From RGIG426 sp045600765 (GTDB lineage: Bacteria; Bacillota; Clostridia; Oscillospirales; Acutalibacteraceae), in assembly GCA_045600765.1 (NCBI GenBank), contig JAZRYM010000065.1, forward strand, positions 1 to 14,461: DNA of 14,461 nt. The letters are read 5' to 3'. Of the stretch, positions 6,175-13,371 are shown one piece after another; within the stretch, counting starts at the first letter, position 1, and each line of letters begins with the position of its first letter. The translations under genes were made by a program, and so were the position numbers. The notes beneath the pieces were generated by a model. That model searched no databases. It had not been told where the DNA came from and worked only from the letters and a program-made list of their open reading frames with translations.

Positions 6175-6887
6175 AAATCCTGTCGCTTGAAACGTCGGCA
6201 CGCGCGGCATCTTGCTGTGTCTCTGACGAAACCGCCGTCCTCTCGCGCGCCGCGGTGAACGCGGGTCTCACCCACAGCCGCACGCTGATGCCGATGGTAA
6301 ATGCCACCCTCGCCGCCGCCGATTTGACCGCGAACGACGTGGATGCGGTCGCCGTGGCGGTCGGGCCGGGCTCGTTTACCGGTATTCGCATCGGGGTTGC
6401 CACCGCCAAAGGGCTGGCGTTTCCGAACAACCTGCCCTGCGTCGCCGTCTCCACCCTCGAAGCGATGGCGTACCGCCTTTTGGGACTTCCGCTTTGCGGG
6501 CGGGTGTGCGCCGTGATGGATGCGCGGTGCAAACAAGTATATACCGCGACGTTTTTCATCGAAAACGGCGTGCTTACGCGCGAAACGCCCGACGAGGCGC
6601 TGGCGATGGACGACCTGTTTGCGCGGCTGAAAACCGCCGACACGCCGGTGTATCTCCTCGGCGACGGCGCGAAACTGTGCTTTGAAGCGGGACGTGAAAT
6701 CGTGCCGCAACTGACCCTTATCCCCGAACCGTTGCAGTCGCAAGATGCGGTGGGCGTTGCCGCCGTTGCCGCAAAGGAACTTGCCGCCGGCAACACGGTG
6801 AGCGGGGAGGCGCTGTTGCCCGCCTACCTGCGCTTGCCGCAGGCGGAGCGCGAATTGAAAGCGAAGCAGGACGCGCAAAATGGATAA
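6171..6887 (+). CDS. tsaB: tRNA t6A biosynthesis protein TsaB
   Basis: The 238-residue protein is an inactive ASKHA-fold paralogue of TsaD that dimerises with TsaD and is bound by TsaE in the t6A complex. It starts with the family MKILSLETS (1-9), has the LTHSRTLMP segment (33-41) and the diagnostic VGPGSFTGIRIGVATAKGLA block (64-83), followed by VAVSTLEAMAY (91-101). Length is usual for TsaB (about 220-240). The start ATG overlaps the tsaE stop, and the end overlaps mutY by 8 nt. In many Firmicutes the next gene is rimI and then tsaD; here it is mutY, and neither rimI nor tsaD is present in the window. Confidence 0.95.
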   Translation: MKILSLETSARAASCCVSDETAVLSRAAVNAGLTHSRTLMPMVNATLAAADLTANDVDAVAVAVGPGSFTGIRIGVATAKGLAFPNNLPCVAVSTLEAMAYRLLGLPLCGRVCAVMDARCKQVYTATFFIENGVLTRETPDEALAMDDLFARLKTADTPVYLLGDGAKLCFEAGREIVPQLTLIPEPLQSQDAVGVAAVAAKELAAGNTVSGEALLPAYLRLPQAERELKAKQDAQNG

Positions 6888-7947
6888 ACAGACAAACCTT
6901 GTGAAATCCGGCGTGCCCGCCCTGCTCACTTGGTACGAGCAGATGCGCCGCCCGCTCCCTTTTCGGGAGAATCCCACGCCCTACCGCGTGTGGATATCGG
7001 AAATTATGTTGCAACAAACCCGCATTGAAGCGGTGCTCCCGCATTTTGCCGCGTTTATGGCGGCATTCCCCACCGTTGCCGCGCTGGCGGATGCCGACGA
7101 CGAGCGGTTGCTCAAACTGTGGGAGGGGCTCGGCTATTACAGCCGCGCGCGCAACCTGAAATCCGCCGCTATCGAAATTTGCAAGACCTACGGCGGCGTT
7201 CTTCCCGCCGATTTTGATAAACTCCGCGCCCTGCCCGGCATCGGCGATTACACCGCCGGCGCCATTGCCTCGATTGCGTACGGGTTGCCCGTCCCCGCGG
7301 TGGACGGCAATGTGCTCCGCGTGTTTTCCCGCCTTTTGTGCTACGACGTGGACGTGCTGTCTGCCAAAGGACGGCGCGAACTGACCGAAGCGGTCAAAAC
7401 GGTGCTCCCGCCTGATACGCCCGGTGCGTTTAACGAAGCGGTAATGGAACTCGGCGAGACGGTGTGTCTGCCGAACACCGCGCCGCTGTGTGACGGTTGC
7501 CCGCTCGCACCCGTGTGCGGTGCACACAAAGCGGGCCGCGAAACCGACTTCCCCGTGCGCGTGAAGAAAACCGCCCGTCGGGTGGAACAGCGCACCGTGT
7601 TGGTCGCCGTAAAAGCCGGCAAAGTGCTCGTCTGCAAACGGCCCGACCGCGGACTTCTTGCCGGACTGTACGAACTGCCGAACGTCGAGGGCGCGTGTAG
7701 CGCGAAAGACCTCGCCGCCACATTCGGGCTGACCCTTGAAAGCGAACCGCAACCGCTCCCCGCCGCGAAACACCTCTTTTCCCACGTGGAATGGCAACTT
7801 TCCGGCTACGCCGTCGCCGTTTCGGGTAACGCGCCCGCAAACGGGCGGTTTGTGACGGCGGACGAACTCAAAAACGAAACCGCGCTCCCGAGCGCGTTTC
7901 AGGTTTACGGGAAACGCATTCCCGCACTATTGGAGGAAACACTATGA
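6880..7947 (+). CDS. mutY: A/G-specific adenine DNA glycosylase MutY
   Basis: The 355-residue base-excision enzyme removes adenine mispaired with 8-oxoguanine. Catalytic Glu41 is in ISEIMLQQTR (39-48), the helix-hairpin-helix is LPGIGDYTAGAI (118-129), and the catalytic Asp142 sits in VDGNVLRV (141-148). Four cysteines at 196, 204, 207 and 213 would ligate the [4Fe-4S] cluster. The C-terminal domain (about 235-355) is the NUDIX-like 8-oxoG recognition domain, with the linker-proximal segment VCKRPDRGLLAGLYELP (251-267) and FSHVEW (300-305). The first two cluster cysteines are seven residues apart rather than six as in E. coli. The start overlaps tsaB by 8 nt and the end overlaps the SDR gene by four (ATGA), so the gene is embedded in the operon. 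Confidence 0.95.
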   Translation: MDKQTNLVKSGVPALLTWYEQMRRPLPFRENPTPYRVWISEIMLQQTRIEAVLPHFAAFMAAFPTVAALADADDERLLKLWEGLGYYSRARNLKSAAIEICKTYGGVLPADFDKLRALPGIGDYTAGAIASIAYGLPVPAVDGNVLRVFSRLLCYDVDVLSAKGRRELTEAVKTVLPPDTPGAFNEAVMELGETVCLPNTAPLCDGCPLAPVCGAHKAGRETDFPVRVKKTARRVEQRTVLVAVKAGKVLVCKRPDRGLLAGLYELPNVEGACSAKDLAATFGLTLESEPQPLPAAKHLFSHVEWQLSGYAVAVSGNAPANGRFVTADELKNETALPSAFQVYGKRIPALLEETL

Positions 7948-8681
7948 GCGAAAAAATCGCCCTTGTCACCGGCGCGTCCGGCGGCATAGGACAAGCCATC
8001 GCCCGCCGCTTAGCGCGCGACGGCTTCGCGCTATGCCTGCATTACTACAAAAACGAGCAAGCCGCCCGCGCACTGTGCGACGAACTGCAAGCGCAAGGGG
8101 TACGCGCCATCGCGGTTGCCGCCGACCTCGCAAACGAGGCGCAGGCGACGGCGCTTGTGGCGGAATGTGAAGCAAAGCTCGGCGAAGTGGACGTGCTCGT
8201 CAACAACGCGGGCATCTCAAAGCAGGGACTTTTGACCGACCTTTCCGCCGACGAATGGCAACAACTGTTCGGTGTGCACGTGGACGGCGCGTTTTACCTC
8301 GCCCGCGCGGTACTCCCCGCCATGATTCGCAAAAAGGCGGGTCGGGTTATCCAAATTTCCTCGATGTGGGGCATTTCGGGCGGGTCGTGCGAGGTGGCGT
8401 ATTCCGCCGCCAAAGCCGCTCTTATCGGCTTCACCAAAGCGCTCGCCAAAGAGGTTGGCCCGTCGGGCATCACGGTCAACTGCGTGGCACCCGGTGTCAT
8501 CGACACGCCGATGAACGCCCATCTCGGCGCGAACGACCTTGCCGCTCTCGCGGAGGAAACGCCGCTTTGCCGTATCGGCACACCCGCCGACGTGGCGAAC
8601 GCCGTCGCCTTTTTCGCGGGGGAACAAAGCGCGTTTGTAACGGGACAGGTGCTCGCCGTGGACGGCGGCATTACCGTTTGA
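7944..8681 (+). CDS. ymfI: Short-chain dehydrogenase/reductase, FabG/YmfI-like (possible EF-P 5-aminopentanone reductase)
   Basis: The 245-residue classical SDR has the NAD(P) motif TGASGGIG (9-16), NNAG (87-90), the catalytic triad Ser140, Tyr153 and Lys157 (Y-S-A-A-K), and the usual VDGG end (239-242). The active-site strand reads SSMWGISGGSCEVAYSAAK (139-157). The W and SCEV elements recall B. subtilis YmfI, which reduces the 5-aminopentanone group on Lys32 of elongation factor P, rather than FabG, whose loop I remember as containing GQANYAAAK. That comparison is from memory. A FabG-like 3-oxoacyl-ACP reductase remains the alternative; no fatty-acid genes are nearby. ATGA overlap with mutY makes it the last member of the tsaE operon. 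Confidence 0.8.
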   Translation: MSEKIALVTGASGGIGQAIARRLARDGFALCLHYYKNEQAARALCDELQAQGVRAIAVAADLANEAQATALVAECEAKLGEVDVLVNNAGISKQGLLTDLSADEWQQLFGVHVDGAFYLARAVLPAMIRKKAGRVIQISSMWGISGGSCEVAYSAAKAALIGFTKALAKEVGPSGITVNCVAPGVIDTPMNAHLGANDLAALAEETPLCRIGTPADVANAVAFFAGEQSAFVTGQVLAVDGGITV

Positions 8682-8707
8682 CACACGCAACCGACTATCG
8701 AAAAGAT
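8678..8707 (+). promoter_or_regulatory. Possible promoter before the topoisomerase pair
   Basis: A perfect -35 TTGACA (8678-8683) overlaps the end of the SDR gene. The best -10 at 18 nt is AAAGAT (8702-8707), only three of six matches, so the call is weak. The 53-nt gap may simply be transcribed through. Confidence 0.35.
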
Positions 8708-8734
8708 AAAAACGTATATAAGTGAGGACACAAC

Positions 8735-10720
8735 ATGGCTGAAAAGAAAAAGCAAAATTACGACAACGACAGTATCCAGTCGCTGAAAGGCGCCGACCGC
8801 GTGCGCAAACGCCCGGCGGTTATTTTCGGCTCGGACGGGCTTGAGGGTTGCCAGCACGCCGTTTTTGAAATTCTCTCCAACTCCATTGACGAGGCGCGCG
8901 AGGGATACGGTAAAAAAATCGTGCTCACCCGCTTTGACGACAACTCGTTTGAGGTCAAAGATATGGGTCGCGGCATCCCGCTCGACTACAACCCGAAAGA
9001 GGAGCGGTTCAACTGGGAACTGATTTTCTGCGAGATGTACGCGGGCGGCAAATACAACACCAACGCCGGCGAGAACTATGAGTTTTCGCTCGGGTTAAAC
9101 GGACTCGGCGCGTGCGCCACGCAGTATTCGTCCGAATATATGGACGTGGAAGTGCACCGCGACGGCACACGCTACACCCTGCATTTTGAGCACGGCGAGA
9201 ATATCGGCGGACTGCAAAAAGAGCCGTATGCCAAAAAAGACACCGGCTCCACCATTCGCTGGAAGCCCGACTTGCAGGTGTTTACCGACATCAACGTGCC
9301 GAAAGAGTATTTTGAAGACGTGCTCAAACGGCAAGCGGTGGTCAATCCGAAAGTAACCTTTGTGCTCCGTTGGCAAAACGGGCGCGAATTTGAGACGACC
9401 GAATACCTCTACGACAAAGGTATCGAAGATTACGTCGGCGAAATCGTGGGCGAGCAGGCGATGACCGAAACGCAATGCTGGGCGGCGGAACGCCGCGGCC
9501 GCGACCGCGCCGACAAAGAGGATTACAAAGTCAAATTTGAGGTCGCGCTCTGCTTCTCGAACCGCGTCAACAAGTTGGAATACTACCACAATTCCAGTTG
9601 GCTCGCGCACGGCGGCGCACCCGAAAAAGCGGTCAAATCCGCGTTCGTGTCGCAAATCGACGCCTACCTGCGGCAAAACAGCCGCTACAACAAAAACGAG
9701 AGCAAAATCACCTTCCAGGACGTGCAGGATTGCCTCGTGTTCGTCTCCTCCTCCTTCTCCACCCAAACGTCGTACGAGAACCAGACGAAACTGTCCATCA
9801 CCAACAAGTTTATTCAAGAGGCGATGACCGATTTCCTGCGGCAAAACCTCGAAATTTATTTCCTTGAAAACAAGGCGGATGCGGACAAAATCGCCAACCA
9901 GGTGCTTGTCAACAAGCGCTCGCGCGAAAAGGCGGAAAGCACCCGCATCGACATCAAAAAGAAACTGCAATCGGGCAACGACCTTACCTCGCGCGTCGCC
10001 AACTTCGTCGATTGCCGCTCCCGCGATGTCGCCGAACGCGAACTGTTCATCGTGGAGGGTAAATCCGCTATGGGCGCGTGCATTCAGGCGCGCAACCCCG
10101 ATTTCCAAGCGGTCATTCCCGTGCGCGGTAAAATCCTCAACTGCCTCAAAGCGGAATACGACAAAATTTTCAAGAGCGACATCATCGTGGACTTGCTCAA
10201 AGTGCTCGGCTGCGGCGTGGAGGTCAAGAGCAAAGCGAACAAAAACCTCGCCACCTTCGACTTGTCGCTGCTCCGCTTCTCCAAAATCATTTTGTGTACC
10301 GATGCCGACGTAGACGGCTTCCAAATCCGTACGCTGATTCTCACCATGCTCTATCGGCTGACACCCACCCTCATCGAACAGGGGTACGTCTACATCGCCG
10401 AAACCCCGCTGTACGAAATCACCACGAAAGATGCCACCTATTTCGCTTACAACGACCGCGAAAAAGCGGAGTTCCTCGAAGAAATCGGCGACAAAAAATA
10501 CACCATTCAGCGTTCCAAGGGACTTGGTGAAAACGACGCGGAAATGATGTCGCTGACGACGATGAACCCGCCCACGCGCCGCCTGATTCGGGTGGAACCG
10601 ACCGATGCGCAGGAAACCGCCGCGATGTTTGACACCCTGCTCGGCGACAATTTGGCCGAGCGCAAAGAGATGATTGCCAAAACGGGCGGCGACTATCTCG
10701 ATATGCTGGATTTGAGTTAA
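8735..10720 (+). CDS. Type IIA DNA topoisomerase B subunit, divergent GyrB/ParE-like
   Basis: The 661-residue protein forms the ATPase and Mg-binding half of a type IIA topoisomerase. The GHKL domain has Glu45 and Asn49 in EILSNSIDEA (45-54), DMGRGIP (76-82), GLNGLGACATQYS (120-132) and GSTIRWKPD (171-179). The QTK loop of the transducer is YENQTKLSITN (347-357). The TOPRIM domain has the catalytic Glu441 in ELFIVEGKSAMGA (436-448), PVRGKILN (462-469) and TDADVDG (522-528). The tail has RSKGLGENDAEMM (593-605) and TTMNPPTRRLIRV (608-620). The usual EGDSAGGSA is EGKSAMGAC, with Lys443 in place of Asp. It matches, from memory, a clostridial subfamily distinct from canonical GyrB; topoisomerase IV-like function is inferred. 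GAGG (8724-8727) precedes the ATG. The partner gene follows after 13 nt. Confidence 0.88.
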   Translation: MAEKKKQNYDNDSIQSLKGADRVRKRPAVIFGSDGLEGCQHAVFEILSNSIDEAREGYGKKIVLTRFDDNSFEVKDMGRGIPLDYNPKEERFNWELIFCEMYAGGKYNTNAGENYEFSLGLNGLGACATQYSSEYMDVEVHRDGTRYTLHFEHGENIGGLQKEPYAKKDTGSTIRWKPDLQVFTDINVPKEYFEDVLKRQAVVNPKVTFVLRWQNGREFETTEYLYDKGIEDYVGEIVGEQAMTETQCWAAERRGRDRADKEDYKVKFEVALCFSNRVNKLEYYHNSSWLAHGGAPEKAVKSAFVSQIDAYLRQNSRYNKNESKITFQDVQDCLVFVSSSFSTQTSYENQTKLSITNKFIQEAMTDFLRQNLEIYFLENKADADKIANQVLVNKRSREKAESTRIDIKKKLQSGNDLTSRVANFVDCRSRDVAERELFIVEGKSAMGACIQARNPDFQAVIPVRGKILNCLKAEYDKIFKSDIIVDLLKVLGCGVEVKSKANKNLATFDLSLLRFSKIILCTDADVDGFQIRTLILTMLYRLTPTLIEQGYVYIAETPLYEITTKDATYFAYNDREKAEFLEEIGDKKYTIQRSKGLGENDAEMMSLTTMNPPTRRLIRVEPTDAQETAAMFDTLLGDNLAERKEMIAKTGGDYLDMLDLS

Positions 10721-10733
10721 GGAGGGAAGAACG

Positions 10734-12977
10734 ATGGCAAAGAAAACACCAAAAAAACAAACCACGCTTGAAACGCTTCCCGCAAACGTCCGCATTTCCG
10801 GCGCGGGACTGCTTGAACACGAAACAGTCACCGACACCCTCAAAAACAACTATATGCCTTACGCGATGAGCGTCATCTTGTCGCGCGCCATCCCCGAAAT
10901 CGACGGGTTTAAGCCCTCCCACCGCAAATTGCTGTATACGATGTATAAGCAAGGGCTTCTGACCGGCGCGCGCACCAAATCCGCCAACATCGTCGGCGCG
11001 ACGATGAAACTCAATCCCCACGGCGATGCCGCTATTTACGACACGATGGTGCGCCTTTCGGTCGGGCACGAAGCGCTCTTGCACCCGTTTGTCGATTCCA
11101 AGGGTAACTTCGGTAAATTCTATTCCACCAATATGGAATACGCCGCCTACCGTTACACGGAGGCGAAACTCGCGCCTATCGCGTCGGAACTGTTTTGCGA
11201 CATCGACAAAGACACGGTGGATTTCGTCGACAACTACGACTCCACCACCACCGAGCCGACCTTGTTCCCCGTGACTTTCCCGTCCATTCTCGTCAACAAC
11301 AACTTGGGCATCGCGGTCGGTATGGCGAGCCAAATTTGCTCCTTTAACCTCGCCGAGGTGTGCGAAACGGCGATTGCGCTGATGAAAAACCCCGACCACG
11401 ACCTGCTCGAAACGATGCCCGCACCCGATTTTCCGGGCGGCGGCACCCTCATTTACAATCCCGCGGACATGGCGGAGATTTACAACACCGGTCGCGGCAG
11501 TTTCCGCGTGCGTTCCAACTACACCTACGACAAAGCGAACAACTGCATCGACGTCACCGAAATCCCCTATACCACCAACCTCGAAGCGATTATCGCCAAG
11601 GTGACCGACCTCGTGAAAGTGGGAAAAATCAAGGAAATCAACGATATCCGCAACGAGACGGGTAAAGAGGGTCTTAAAATCACCATCGACCTGAAACGCG
11701 GTGTTGACCCCGAAAAACTGATGGCGCGTCTGTTCGCCCTCACCCCGTTTGAGGACAGTTTTTCCTGCAACTTCAACGTGCTGGTCGGCGGTATGCCGCA
11801 AGTGCTCGGCGTGCGCGCCCTGCTCGACGAATGGACGGCGTTCCGCACCGAATGTGTCCGCCGCCGTACCTATTTCGACCTCTCCCGCGCAAAAGAAAAA
11901 TTGCACCTGCTCAAAGGGTTGCAAAAAATCCTGCTCGACATCGACAAAGCGGTGCAAATCGTCCGCGCCACCGAGGAGGAAAGCGAGGTCGTCCCGAATT
12001 TAATGATTGGCTTCGGCATCGACCAAACGCAGGCGGAATACGTCGCGGAAATCAAGTTGCGCCACTTTAACCGCGAATACATCTTAAAACGTCTCGGCGA
12101 TATTGAAGAACTGGAAAAGAACATCGCCGATATGGAAGATATTTTGGGAAGCCGCACCCGCGTGCGCAACATCATCATCGACGAACTCAAACGGGTGGCG
12201 AAAAAATACGGGCAACCCCGCCGCACGCAACTGCTTTACGCCACCGACGTGCAGGAGTTGCAGGCGGATGCCGCCGAGGAAATCGACGCTTATCCCTGCA
12301 CGCTGTTCTTCACGAAAGAGGGCTATTTCAAGAAAATCCAACCCAATTCGCTCCGTATGAGCAGCGAGCATAAGTTCAAAGAAAATGACCGGATGCTCGT
12401 CACGGTGGAAGCCACCAACGCGCACGAACTCCTCTTTTTCTCGAACGGCGCGTCCTGCTACAAGGCGCACGCCTACGACTTCGCCGACACCAAGGCGAGC
12501 GTGATGGGCGATTTCGTCGCCACGAAACTGAGCTTTGACGCGGGCGAAACCGCCATCCATATGGTCGCCACCACCGATTTTTCCGGCTACCTCTTGTTCT
12601 TCTTTGAAAACGGCAAGGTCGCCAAAGTCCCGCTGTCCGCCTACGACACCAAATCCAACCGCAAAAAACTCGTCGGCGCATACAGCGATAAATCCCCGCT
12701 TGTGGCGATTTACCACATCAAAGAGGACGGCGAATTCTTGCTCTCCTCCACCGCCGGTCGCCGCCTGCTTCTCCACACCGGCGCGCTTTCGCCCAAAACC
12801 ACCCGCAACACGCAGGGTGTGCAGGTAATGACCCTTAAAGGCGCGCACCGCGTGGATGCCGTCGTCCCGTTTGCGGAGGGAATGCTCGCAAAACCCGCTC
12901 GCTACCGCACGAAAAACATCCCCGCCGCCGGTGCGACCCTTGCCGCCGAAGACGTCGGCGAGCAGTTGACTTTTTGA
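10734..12977 (+). CDS. Type IIA DNA topoisomerase A subunit, divergent GyrA/ParC-like
   Basis: The 747-residue protein is the DNA-cleaving partner of the preceding B subunit. The winged-helix region contains NPHGDAAIYDTMVRL (94-108), and AAYRYTEAKL (137-146) holds the catalytic Tyr141 next to Arg140. VNNNLGIAVGMAS (187-199) and PDFPGGGTL (231-239) are standard tower and cleavage-core segments. A coiled-coil arm with the C-gate spans about 380-490, ending in the conserved YGQPRRTQL (492-500). Residues about 515-747 look like a beta-pinwheel with blade-like ENGKVAKVPLS and TRNTQGVQVMTLKG. I see no GyrA box (QRRGGKG type), which favours a ParC/topoisomerase IV role. The DGLKP region reads RAIPEIDGFKP, one residue shorter than E. 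coli GyrA. A strong GGAGGG directly after the upstream stop, 7 nt before the ATG, indicates one operon. Confidence 0.9.
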   Translation: MAKKTPKKQTTLETLPANVRISGAGLLEHETVTDTLKNNYMPYAMSVILSRAIPEIDGFKPSHRKLLYTMYKQGLLTGARTKSANIVGATMKLNPHGDAAIYDTMVRLSVGHEALLHPFVDSKGNFGKFYSTNMEYAAYRYTEAKLAPIASELFCDIDKDTVDFVDNYDSTTTEPTLFPVTFPSILVNNNLGIAVGMASQICSFNLAEVCETAIALMKNPDHDLLETMPAPDFPGGGTLIYNPADMAEIYNTGRGSFRVRSNYTYDKANNCIDVTEIPYTTNLEAIIAKVTDLVKVGKIKEINDIRNETGKEGLKITIDLKRGVDPEKLMARLFALTPFEDSFSCNFNVLVGGMPQVLGVRALLDEWTAFRTECVRRRTYFDLSRAKEKLHLLKGLQKILLDIDKAVQIVRATEEESEVVPNLMIGFGIDQTQAEYVAEIKLRHFNREYILKRLGDIEELEKNIADMEDILGSRTRVRNIIIDELKRVAKKYGQPRRTQLLYATDVQELQADAAEEIDAYPCTLFFTKEGYFKKIQPNSLRMSSEHKFKENDRMLVTVEATNAHELLFFSNGASCYKAHAYDFADTKASVMGDFVATKLSFDAGETAIHMVATTDFSGYLLFFFENGKVAKVPLSAYDTKSNRKKLVGAYSDKSPLVAIYHIKEDGEFLLSSTAGRRLLLHTGALSPKTTRNTQGVQVMTLKGAHRVDAVVPFAEGMLAKPARYRTKNIPAAGATLAAEDVGEQLTF

Positions 12978-12999
12978 CGAGTCGTAACCGGTTGCCGCG

Positions 13000-13036
13000 C
13001 CGATTTTCGGAAAAATGAAAATTTTTCTTGCTTTTT
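13000..13036 (+). terminator. Possible AT-rich terminator after the topoisomerase A subunit
   Basis: GAAAAAT (13010-13016) pairs with ATTTTTC (13021-13027) around a GAAA tetraloop, followed by TTGC and six T. The stem is AT-only in its core, so efficiency is doubtful. Its tail overlaps the secG -35 box. Confidence 0.4.
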
Positions 13037-13056
13037 TCGGTTTTGTGTGGTATGCT
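13028..13056 (+). promoter_or_regulatory. Sigma-A type promoter of secG (extended -10)
   Basis: TTGCTT (13028-13033), a 17-nt spacer, then TATGCT (13051-13056) preceded by TG (13048-13049). Transcription should start near 13063, giving a leader of about 59 nt. Confidence 0.7.
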
Positions 13057-13078
13057 ATATGAGCATTTGCAAAGAAAT

Positions 13079-13103
13079 GTAAAATTTTACGGCAAATTTG
13101 CCG
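13079..13103. promoter_or_regulatory. Two abutting perfect palindromes in the secG leader
   Basis: GTAAAATTTTAC (13079-13090) and CGGCAAATTTGCCG (13090-13103) are each self-complementary and share one base. The second ends 4 nt before the Shine-Dalgarno. They could be operator half-sites or two RNA hairpins next to the ribosome-binding site. Confidence 0.5.
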
Positions 13104-13107
13104 CTTT

Positions 13108-13112
13108 GGAGG
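13108..13112 (+). promoter_or_regulatory. Shine-Dalgarno fixing the secG start at 13122
   Basis: GGAGG lies 9 nt before the ATG at 13122. The longer in-frame reading from TTG at 13098 would place this site inside the coding sequence and is rejected. Confidence 0.8.
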
Positions 13113-13121
13113 ATATGTATT

Positions 13122-13370
13122 ATGTCTTGGCTTGGTTATCTTACCGGCGCGATTTTGATTTTAGCGTCGCTTCTCATCATCGTGGTCATTCTGTTGCAAC
13201 AGGGCCGTCAATCCAACCTCGGTGCCATTTCCGGTGCCGCCGACTCCATCTTCGATAAGGGTCGTGCGCGCACGATTGACGCGATGCTCGGTCGCTGGAC
13301 GAAATTCATCGCCATCGGCTTCTTCGTGCTGTGCTTCGCCGGAATGCTCCTGACCAAATTCGTGTTTTGA
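13122..13370 (+). CDS. secG: Preprotein translocase subunit SecG
   Basis: The 82-residue protein is the small accessory subunit of the SecYEG channel in the cytoplasmic membrane. It shows the expected two membrane spans (about 7-27 and 59-79) joined by a polar loop. The family signature LLQQGRQSNLGAISGAADSI (27-46) follows the first span, with a conserved 'L.R.TKF' entry to the second (about 58-62). The start is ATG 13122, set by GGAGG at 13108-13112. It has its own promoter and a leader with two palindromes. A 51-residue membrane protein begins one base after the stop. In many Firmicutes secG is followed by rnr and smpB; here they are absent and a terminator follows. Confidence 0.93.
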   Translation: MSWLGYLTGAILILASLLIIVVILLQQGRQSNLGAISGAADSIFDKGRARTIDAMLGRWTKFIAIGFFVLCFAGMLLTKFVF

Positions 13371-13371
13371 T

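Noticed and set aside
8682..8734. Terminator between the SDR gene and the topoisomerase pair
   Set aside because: Only a weak TATC/GATA foldback is present, without a GC stem or U tail.
9095..10849. 584-codon minus-strand frame opposite the topoisomerase B subunit (and a 512-codon one at 10419-11957)
   Set aside because: Both lie opposite motif-verified genes, have no recognisable domain or Shine-Dalgarno, and cross the junction between the two genes.
8735..12977. Naming the pair gyrB/gyrA
   Set aside because: No GyrA box, altered TOPRIM and DGLKP segments, and no ori-proximal neighbours such as recF or dnaA. Topoisomerase IV or a separate clostridial lineage is at least as likely, so no symbol is given.
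13098..13121. TTG start adding eight residues to SecG
   Set aside because: It places the Shine-Dalgarno inside the coding region; ATG 13122 starts with a normal SecG N-terminus.
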